Position numbers and translations under genes: made by a program. The notes under the pieces are model-generated. The model was given only the letters and a program-made list of their open reading frames with translations, had not been told where the DNA came from and made no database searches. Source: an uncultured Collinsella sp. (lineage in GTDB: Bacteria > Actinomycetota > Coriobacteriia > Coriobacteriales > Coriobacteriaceae). From it: 43,337 bases of DNA. Where the stretch lies: positions 1 to 43,337 of the forward strand of contig URCS01000011.1 in assembly GCA_900546455.1 (NCBI GenBank), given 5' to 3'. Shown here in pieces: positions 38,732 to 43,337 of the stretch; the first letter of the stretch is position 1; each line of letters begins with the position of its first letter.

Positions 38732-38856
38732 GGGCGGAGAGCAAGTTCCCTCCCGGCGCGTCCTCGGACATGCAAGAAGCCCTCGCTGCGCACTTCGTGC
38801 GGCGAGGGCTTCTTGCGTCCTGCGGAGTGCGCCGGGAGGGAACTTGCTCTCCGCCC
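38732..38856. repeat. Nested inverted repeat, perfect 28-bp outer arms
   Basis: The outer arms 38732-38759 and 38829-38856 are exact complements (GGGCGGAGAGCAAGTTCCCT at the end). Inside, GCAAGAAGCCCTCGC (38772-38786) pairs with 38802-38816, and CGCAC-TTC-GTGCG caps it. The structure lies 17 bp after the ilvE stop, before the true terminator, and has no T tract. Confidence 0.93.
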
Positions 38857-38907
38857 TGCGGGCTCGACGTTGTCACAACAGGCAATAATTAATCTGAAAA
38901 AGCTGGT

Positions 38908-38932
38908 GCGCGGCCTTTTGGCCGCGCTTTTT
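38908..38932 (+). terminator. Terminator after ilvE
   Basis: GCGCGGCC-TTTT-GGCCGCGC is followed by TTTTT. Confidence 0.88.
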
Positions 38933-38978
38933 GTATTTTTAGCTGCATGCTACCTGCTGTGCGTTACGTAGGGGTTGG

Positions 38979-39190
38979 GGCGGCGTGCATTTTTGCGAGT
39001 ATTCTGCAGCCACAGGCCCTTGCATACTGGCTTTCGGTTCAAAAGCGGTGTTCGGCGATGTTTTTTCGAATACTGGGTGGGGTTATGTGCGGCTATGGTT
39101 CGGGCTGCGGGCATATCCGCGGCCTCTGGCCTTTGTCGTGGCCCTCGGAGCCCTCGGGTTTGCTGAATACTCCCAAAAATGCACGGCGCC
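38979..39190. repeat. 212-bp element with ~30-bp terminal inverted repeats
   Basis: The left end GTGCATTTTTGCGAGTATTC (from 38985, to 39008) and right end TGCTGAATACTCCCAAAAAT (from 39161, to 39184) are complementary at 22 of 24 bases. Outer GGCGGC and GGCGCC extend the match to about 30 bp with 3 mismatches. The ~150-bp interior contains two more ATACTGG segments (39024, 39074) and no supported gene. It resembles a small non-autonomous element or a structured RNA. Confidence 0.75.
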
Positions 39191-39219
39191 TTGAGGGGGA
39201 CCTTCGCGAGAAAGGAAAC

Positions 39220-39250
39220 CGCCCCATCGAAGTATGCATTCGACGGGGCG
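39220..39250 (-). terminator. Terminator of the lemA-type gene
   Basis: CGCCCCATCGAA (39220-39231) pairs with TTCGACGGGGCG (39239-39250; one wobble). On the minus strand it is followed by a T-rich GTTTCCTTTCT. Confidence 0.75.
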
Positions 39251-39290
39251 ATTTATGCATTTAGGCGATTAAGGGCGTACTGTCAACCTG

Positions 39291-39842
39291 CTAGAACTTG
39301 ACGGTCGGCGCCTGGCGGGCGGCCTCGGCGGCTTCGAAGCCCTGGCGCTCCTTAAACTGGAAGATGCCGGCAAAAATGACGGCCGGGAACGTCTGGATGG
39401 CGTTGTTGTAGCTGAGCACGCAGTCGTTGTAGCTCTGGCGTGCGTAGCTCACCTTGTTCTCGGTATCCTCGAGCGTGGCCTGGAGCTGCGTAAAGTTGGT
39501 GTTCGCCTTAAGGTCGGGGTAGGCCTCGGCCACGGCGAAGAGCTGGCGCAGGGCGCCGGTCAGCACGTTGTCGGCTTCCATCTTGGCCTCGGGCGTGGTG
39601 GCGCTTACGGCGGCGTTGCGTGCATTGACCACGGCGGCGAGCGTGTCCTGCTCGTGCTTGGCGTAGCCCTTGACGGTCTCGACCAGGTTGGGGATCAGGT
39701 CGTTGCGGCGCTGCAGCTGCGTATCGATGTTCTGCCAGGCGTTATCGATGCGGTTACGCTTGGTGACCATGTTGTTGTAGATGCCGGCGATGGCGCAGAC
39801 AATCACAATGACAACAACGATGCCGATGATGACGGTAATCAT
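39291..39842 (-). CDS. lemA: LemA-family membrane protein
   Basis: This 183-residue protein has one N-terminal membrane helix (MITVIIGIVVVIVIVCAIAGIY) and a long coiled-coil/four-helix body. The family signature 'YNNMVTKRNRIDNAWQNIDTQLQRRNDLIPNLVETVKGYAKHE' is followed by 'LRQLFAVAEAYPDLKANTNFTQLQATLEDTENKVSYARQSYNDCVLSYNNAIQTFPAVIFA' and ends with 'FKERQGFEA'. The molecular function of LemA is not settled. The start at 39842 has CGGAGA ahead. Family members are often beside a secreted TPM domain or HtpX gene; neither is here. Confidence 0.93.
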   Translation of the reverse strand: MITVIIGIVVVIVIVCAIAGIYNNMVTKRNRIDNAWQNIDTQLQRRNDLIPNLVETVKGYAKHEQDTLAAVVNARNAAVSATTPEAKMEADNVLTGALRQLFAVAEAYPDLKANTNFTQLQATLEDTENKVSYARQSYNDCVLSYNNAIQTFPAVIFAGIFQFKERQGFEAAEAARQAPTVKF

Positions 39843-40016
39843 GATGTCTCCGTTTCGAATGGCCGCGGCGGCATGCGCCAGCTGCCGTTGGTATAACGCT
39901 ACTAGTATACCCGCAACGTTTTGCCGTGCCGAACTTTCCGGCAAGCGTTATGTTTTCGGCGGGGTCGGCACCGGGGCAAAGCGCGCGAGGTACAGGTGTA
40001 AGATATGCGACAGATT

Positions 40017-40029
40017 GACAAGTGTTGTC
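40017..40029. promoter_or_regulatory. GACAA-GTG-TTGTC palindrome before the TetR gene
   Basis: A perfect 13-bp dyad lies 24 bp before the start of the TetR-type gene, a usual autoregulatory site for the family. It overlaps a TTGACA (40015-40020). Confidence 0.5.
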
Positions 40030-40053
40030 TTTGCCCTGAGGATGGCGATACGG

Positions 40054-40638
40054 ATGGACCTTCGCATCAAGAAAACCTATCGTGCCCTGTTCGATGCCTT
40101 TACCGAGCTTTTGGAAGAGTATCGGTTTGAGGATTTGACGGTTGCTATGCTTTGCGACCGGGCCATGATTCGTCGCACGACGTTCTATAAGCACTTTCGC
40201 GATAAAAACGATTACTTCGCCTTTTATATCGATGAGCTCATGTCGGGCTTGCCGCAAAAACAGCCCGATGAGGCCGGCGCGGTGTCTGCCGAGGACGTGC
40301 GCGCGCTTCGGCACGCGATTTTGGACGATGCCATGGATTTGATTCTGGCGCACGAGCGGCTCATGGATAACATTTTGGCAAGCAGCATGTCGGGCATGTT
40401 GACCAACGTTATTTGCGACCGCATTGCCCGCTCCATCCGCGAGCGTGTGATGAACGTGCTTGCCGAGGATGCCCTGGCCCCCGTGTCGCTCGAGACGACG
40501 TCAGAGTTTGTCGCCGGCGGTATTATTCGACTTTTCACGATATGGTGGGAGTCGGGTCACGACCTCGAGCGCCGACCCGAGATGGCCGACGTGGTCGATG
40601 CGCTGTTTGAGCGAACCATGACGCCGGTGCATCACTAG
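40054..40638 (+). CDS. TetR/AcrR-family transcriptional regulator
   Basis: This 194-residue DNA-binding protein has an N-terminal HTH in 'KKTYRALFDAFTELLEEYRFEDLTVAMLCDRAMIRRTTFYKHFRDKNDYFAFYIDEL' (about residues 5-60), with RRTTFYKHF as the recognition helix of the family. The C-terminal ~130 residues are helical and probably bind ligand and dimerise. The start is uncertain: ATG 40054 matches the conserved MDLRIKKTY beginning but the ribosome site is weak; ATG 40042 directly follows GAGG. Its target may be the divergent lemA gene or genes elsewhere. The palindrome at 40017 is the likely operator. Confidence 0.9.
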   Translation: MDLRIKKTYRALFDAFTELLEEYRFEDLTVAMLCDRAMIRRTTFYKHFRDKNDYFAFYIDELMSGLPQKQPDEAGAVSAEDVRALRHAILDDAMDLILAHERLMDNILASSMSGMLTNVICDRIARSIRERVMNVLAEDALAPVSLETTSEFVAGGIIRLFTIWWESGHDLERRPEMADVVDALFERTMTPVHH

Positions 40639-40641
40639 AAG

Positions 40642-40731
40642 TGGCGGAGAGAGGGGGATTCGAACCCCCGGAACGCTCTCGCGCTCAACGGTTTTCAAGA
40701 CCGCCGCATTCAACCGCTCTGCCATCTCTCC
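40642..40731 (-). tRNA. tRNA-Ser (anticodon UGA)
   Basis: This 90-nt tRNA is read on the minus strand. The acceptor stem GGAGAGA/TCTCTCC is perfect with discriminator G and an encoded CCA. The anticodon loop CTTGAAA has TGA at its centre. A long variable arm (GAGCGCGAGAGCGTTC region) marks a class II tRNA-Ser, and the T loop is GGTTCGAATC. It lies between the TetR gene and the TadA fusion gene. Confidence 0.95.
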
Positions 40732-40782
40732 GTGAGTCGTAATGATAGCATCGTTTTGAATTTGCAACAGGGAAGGCGAACG

Positions 40783-42564
40783 ATGACGATCACCGAAATC
40801 GACGAGAAGTTCATGCGTGAGGCGCTGGCCGAGGCGCGCGCCGCCGCTGAGGTGGGCGAGGTACCGATTGGTGCCGTGGTGGTGCGCGCGGGTGAGATTG
40901 TCGCGCGGGCGCATAATCGTCGCGAGCTCGACCAGGACCCTTCGGCGCATGCAGAGTTCACGGCCCTGTGCGCTGCCGCTCGGTCGCTTGGTCGCTGGCG
41001 CCTTTCCGATTGCACGGTCTACGTGACGCTCGAGCCTTGCTGTATGTGTGCGGGCCTTATGGTTAACGCGCGCGTGGGGCGCTGCGTGTATGGCGCGAGC
41101 GACGCCAAGGCGGGCGCGTTGGGATCCCTATACGATTTGAATGCCGACTCGCGCCTGAATCATCGGTTTAACGTGACGGCTGGGGTCCTGGCGGATGAAT
41201 GCCGCGAGCTGCTGAGTAGCTGTTTTGGCGGTCTGCGCGGTGCGGGCGGCGCTGATTGCGGTTGTGGGGCCGATCTTGAAGCGCACGCCGCTCACGCCGC
41301 AGCGCTTGCAGGTGCCGGTGAGGATGCTGGCACGGAGGTTGACTTTGGTCCTGCGTGCCGCCGGCCCCGCCGTGTGCTGCTGGCGATCGACTCCTTTAAG
41401 GGCAGCGTTTCGAGCGCGCAGGCAGAGGCGGCCGTTGCCGAAGGCGTGCGCCGTGTGTGGCCCGATGCCCAGGTGGCCGCGTTGCCGCTGGCAGATGGTG
41501 GCGAGGGGACGCTCGATGCCGTTGCTGCGTGCGGCGGTGAGATTGTGACCTGCGATGTCGCAGGCCCCTTGGGCGACCGCGCGTCTGCCCGGATGCTGGT
41601 GGACGGCGAGCGCGAGTCCGCGGTCATCGAGATGGCCGAGGCGGCGGGTATTGGGTACTCGCCCTGTACAGAATCGGCGGCGCTTGCGGCTTCGACCTAT
41701 GGCGTGGGCGAGCTCATGCTTCGCGCGGTTCGCACGGGCGCAAAGACTATCTATATTGGCTTGGGCGGCAGTGCCACCAACGACGGTGGCGCCGGCATGC
41801 TGCAGGCGCTGGGCGCGCGTATGGTCGATGATCAGGGATGCGATGTCGCCCCCGGTCTTGCCGGCCTTGAGCAGGTGGCGAGCGTTGATTTGGCGCCAGC
41901 GCTGCAGGCTTTGGATGATGCTCGTATCGTTGTGCTTTCCGATGTCGAGAATCCGCTCGTGGGGCGTCGAGGCGCACTGGCGGTGTTTGGCGGGCAGAAG
42001 GGCCTGCCGGCGGATGATGCCGAGGCGCTGGGCAAGTACGACAACTGGATGGTCGGCTACGGTCGCCTGCTCGATGCTGCGATTGCCGGAGCTCGAGCCC
42101 AGGGTTTGTTGCGCACACCCGAGGGCGCACGGACATTTGGCTCGGTGCTCGGTGTGCCCGGCGCGGGCGCTGCCGGTGGCTTGGGCGCGGCGTTGCTGGC
42201 GCTCGGTGCGGAGCTGCGCTCGGGTGTAGAGACGGTGCTCGATCTCGTGGGGTTTGACGAGCGCGTGCGCGATGTCGACCTGGTCATAACGGGCGAGGGC
42301 AATATGGACGAGCAGTCCGCTGCCGGCAAGGCGCCGGTGGGCGTGGCCCGTCGTGCCAAGCGCTATGGCAAGCCGGTTGTTGCCGTCGTGGGCGGTCGTG
42401 CCGACAACCTGGATGCGGTGTATGGGCGGGGCATCGACCTTGTGCTGCCGATCTGTCGCAAGCCCATGCCCCTCGACCAGGCGCTCGGTGTGCAAGAAGC
42501 CACAACCAACCTCATCTGCGCCGGCGAGTCTGCCGCCCAATCCTACGACCTCGCTCGCCTCTAA
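40783..42564 (+). CDS. tadA: TadA tRNA deaminase fused to glycerate kinase
   Basis: One 593-residue frame joins two enzymes. Residues 1-~150 are tRNA-adenosine(34) deaminase (TadA), which makes inosine in tRNA-Arg(ACG): zinc ligand and proton shuttle in 'PSAHAEF' (His56, Glu58), PCCMC (Cys86, Cys89), 'ASDAKAGALGSLYDLNADSRLNHRF'. Residues ~151-196 are an Ala/Gly-rich linker. Residues ~197-593 are a type I (GarK/GlxK) glycerate kinase that phosphorylates glycerate with ATP: 'VLLAIDSFKGSVSSAQAE', 'LPLADGGEGTLDA', 'IGLGGSATNDGGAGMLQALGA', 'DLVITGEGNMDEQSAAGKAPVGVA'. No stop or plausible internal start breaks the frame. GGAAGG precedes ATG 40783. Both halves look intact, so two activities in one polypeptide are expected; their link is unknown. 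Confidence 0.87.
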   Translation: MTITEIDEKFMREALAEARAAAEVGEVPIGAVVVRAGEIVARAHNRRELDQDPSAHAEFTALCAAARSLGRWRLSDCTVYVTLEPCCMCAGLMVNARVGRCVYGASDAKAGALGSLYDLNADSRLNHRFNVTAGVLADECRELLSSCFGGLRGAGGADCGCGADLEAHAAHAAALAGAGEDAGTEVDFGPACRRPRRVLLAIDSFKGSVSSAQAEAAVAEGVRRVWPDAQVAALPLADGGEGTLDAVAACGGEIVTCDVAGPLGDRASARMLVDGERESAVIEMAEAAGIGYSPCTESAALAASTYGVGELMLRAVRTGAKTIYIGLGGSATNDGGAGMLQALGARMVDDQGCDVAPGLAGLEQVASVDLAPALQALDDARIVVLSDVENPLVGRRGALAVFGGQKGLPADDAEALGKYDNWMVGYGRLLDAAIAGARAQGLLRTPEGARTFGSVLGVPGAGAAGGLGAALLALGAELRSGVETVLDLVGFDERVRDVDLVITGEGNMDEQSAAGKAPVGVARRAKRYGKPVVAVVGGRADNLDAVYGRGIDLVLPICRKPMPLDQALGVQEATTNLICAGESAAQSYDLARL

Positions 42565-42574
42565 GGCCTATCTC

Positions 42575-42585
42575 CCTATAAGTTG
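42575..42585. repeat. CCTATAAGTTG direct repeat, copies at 42575 and 42779
   Basis: The 11-mer occurs at 42575-42585, running into the palindrome, and again at 42779-42789, touching the transposase stop codon. The 200 bp between them hold the palindrome and a non-coding tail, so the pair may mark an insertion boundary. Confidence 0.5.
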
Positions 42586-42647
42586 CGGTGAAATACGGAG
42601 TGTTTTTGCCTTTAAGGTGCCAATTCAGTCCGTATTCCACCGCAACT
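42581..42647. repeat. AGTTGCGGTG-family inverted repeat, second copy
   Basis: AGTTGCGGTGAAATACGGA (42581-42599) pairs with 42629-42647 at 18 of 19 positions, around a 29-nt loop. The outer 15 bases match the palindrome at 20759 except for one base. It lies just after the glycerate kinase stop. Confidence 0.9.
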
Positions 42648-42789
42648 TCGAGAATGTCCATTCGAGGTTGGCTGCCTTGGTTCTTGGGTCGGACCGTTTG
42701 CCACGAAATGCGACCATCTACTACGTTAAACCGGCCACCCTCGACCATTCCGGAATTTGCAAAAACAAAACCGACGCTCCTATAAGTTG

Positions 42790-43321
42790 TCAAGAGGCAG
42801 TTTGCGGGAGCGCTCTCTCCAATTCGCACAGGAGCTCGTAATACCTCCTCTCCAGTTTCGTCGACCGCCGTTTCCCCCGTTCCAAGTGCCCGAGTGTGGC
42901 TGCGGACAGGCCGAGCTCCGCGGCGGCTTTCTTCTGAGTCACCCGCATCGCCTTGCGCATCTTCGCGAGCTCGGGGCCTTCCGGCGCGGCGCCGTCGGGG
43001 TTCGGGTCCATGAGCACGTGGTACACCTCCCGCGCTATGTAGCGCTTCAGACAGCGGACCGCCTCCCGCCGGGACTTCCCCTCGGAGGTCCGCCTCGCCA
43101 CGTACCTCCTCGTCCTCTCGTCGTACGCCATGCGCTTGATCGCGATCTCGTAGAGCGCCCAGTTCGCCTGCCGGTTGCCGCCGCGGTTGAGCCTGTGCCG
43201 GTCCGTCTTCCCGCTCGACGCGGGGATCGGGGAGGCGCCGCACATCATCGAGAACGCCGCCTCGCCCCTCAGCCTGCCGGGGTTGTCGCCGGCGGCCACG
43301 ACCAGGGCGGCGGCGGTCGTG
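42790..43321 (-). mobile_element. IS110-family transposase, C-terminal part with appended HTH (5' end missing)
   Basis: The frame is open to the contig end, so the N-terminal RuvC-like DEDD domain is lost. The remaining ~176 residues contain the Transposase_20 domain, 'VVAAGDNPGRLRGEAAFSMMCGASPIPASSGKTDRHRLNRGGNRQANWALYEIAIKRM', with the Ser-containing 'PASSGKT' and 'LNRGGNRQANWAL' typical of IS110, and 'RRYVARRTSEGKSRREAVRCLKRYIAREVY'. A C-terminal Xre-like HTH ('MRKAMRVTQKKAAAELGLSAATLGHLERGKRR') is attached. The adapter at 43322 caps the sequence. The stop is at 42790; the 3' non-coding end to 42648 could hold the element end. IS110 elements use a bridge RNA from a non-coding end. Confidence 0.88.
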
Positions 43322-43337
43322 AGATCGGAAGAGCACA
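43322..43337. other. Illumina adapter residue (assembly artefact)
   Basis: AGATCGGAAGAGCACA is the start of the Illumina TruSeq read-through adapter. It is not genomic and breaks the transposase reading frame's natural context. Confidence 0.95.

Noticed and set aside
38947..39264. 105-residue frame MLPAVRYVGVG...
   Set aside because: It has no ribosome site, covers the 212-bp inverted-repeat element and enters the lemA terminator.
42512..43336. 274-residue minus frame over the IS110 transposase
   Set aside because: It is out of frame with the transposase, begins in the adapter and is Arg/Pro-rich shadow sequence.
1..43337. CRISPR array or phage region
   Set aside because: I see no regularly spaced repeats and no phage structural genes; the palindromes are dispersed and single.

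Overview
The window looks like a chromosomal contig end from a high-G+C Gram-positive of the Coriobacteriia, most probably a Collinsella. This rests on codon use, good Shine-Dalgarno sites throughout, the tilS-hpt-ftsH block, an actinobacterial-type second EF-G, a Tat/lipobox binding protein, and an absence of sigma-54-competent regulators. The genus is an inference. The last 16 bases (43322-43337) match the start of the Illumina TruSeq adapter, so the biological sequence ends at about 43321, inside a multicopy-type IS110 transposase.

Layout. 1-4.5 kb: a tail-anchored hypothetical protein (-), Hsp20 (+), a WalJ-like metallo-hydrolase (-), then tilS-hpt-ftsH (+). 6.7-9 kb: a PLP aminotransferase and a PHP-domain phosphatase. 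9-10.5 kb: rlmD (-). 10.8-13.3 kb: a polar amino acid ABC importer (binding lipoprotein, permease, ATPase). 13.6-15.6 kb: a divergent EF-G-like factor. 15.8-16.8 kb: a secreted nuclease (-). 16.9-20.7 kb: a PRD antiterminator, a PTS EIIBC and a NIF3-like protein, bracketed by two direct copies of a 52-bp repeat. 20.8-23.8 kb: larE (-), a HAD phosphatase, a LacI regulator (-). 24-26 kb: glmS. 26-28 kb: a GntR/FCD regulator (-) divergent from a YeiH-type exporter. 28.2-31.3 kb: a degenerate enhancer-binding-protein relative, a membrane protein, a nitroreductase (-) and a small conserved-looking protein. 31.4-35.7 kb: a MarR regulator translationally coupled to a heterodimeric ABC exporter. 35.8-38.7 kb: cysE (-), a DedA protein, ilvE. 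39.3-42.6 kb: lemA (-), a TetR regulator, tRNA-Ser(UGA) (-), and a single reading frame joining TadA to a glycerate kinase. 42.8 kb to the end: the C-terminal part of an IS110 transposase with an appended HTH.

The gene content is mostly ordinary. The striking feature is the intergenic DNA, which is full of long inverted repeats beyond the normal rho-independent terminators. They include perfect arms of 41, 28, 25, 20 and 15 bp, nested hairpins, and a 212-bp element with about 30-bp terminal inverted repeats. Several fall into families with more than one copy here: a 52-bp family at 16912, 20682 and 23812; a CCACAAAGG family on both sides of glmS; and an AGTTGCGGTG-ended family at 20759 and 42581. 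Many carry a GGGACAG/CTGTCCC core. These are the best candidates for something not yet described. The single-frame TadA-glycerate kinase fusion, the EF-G-like protein with altered G3 and G4 motifs, and the AAA-type regulator lacking its Walker lysine are the most unusual proteins.
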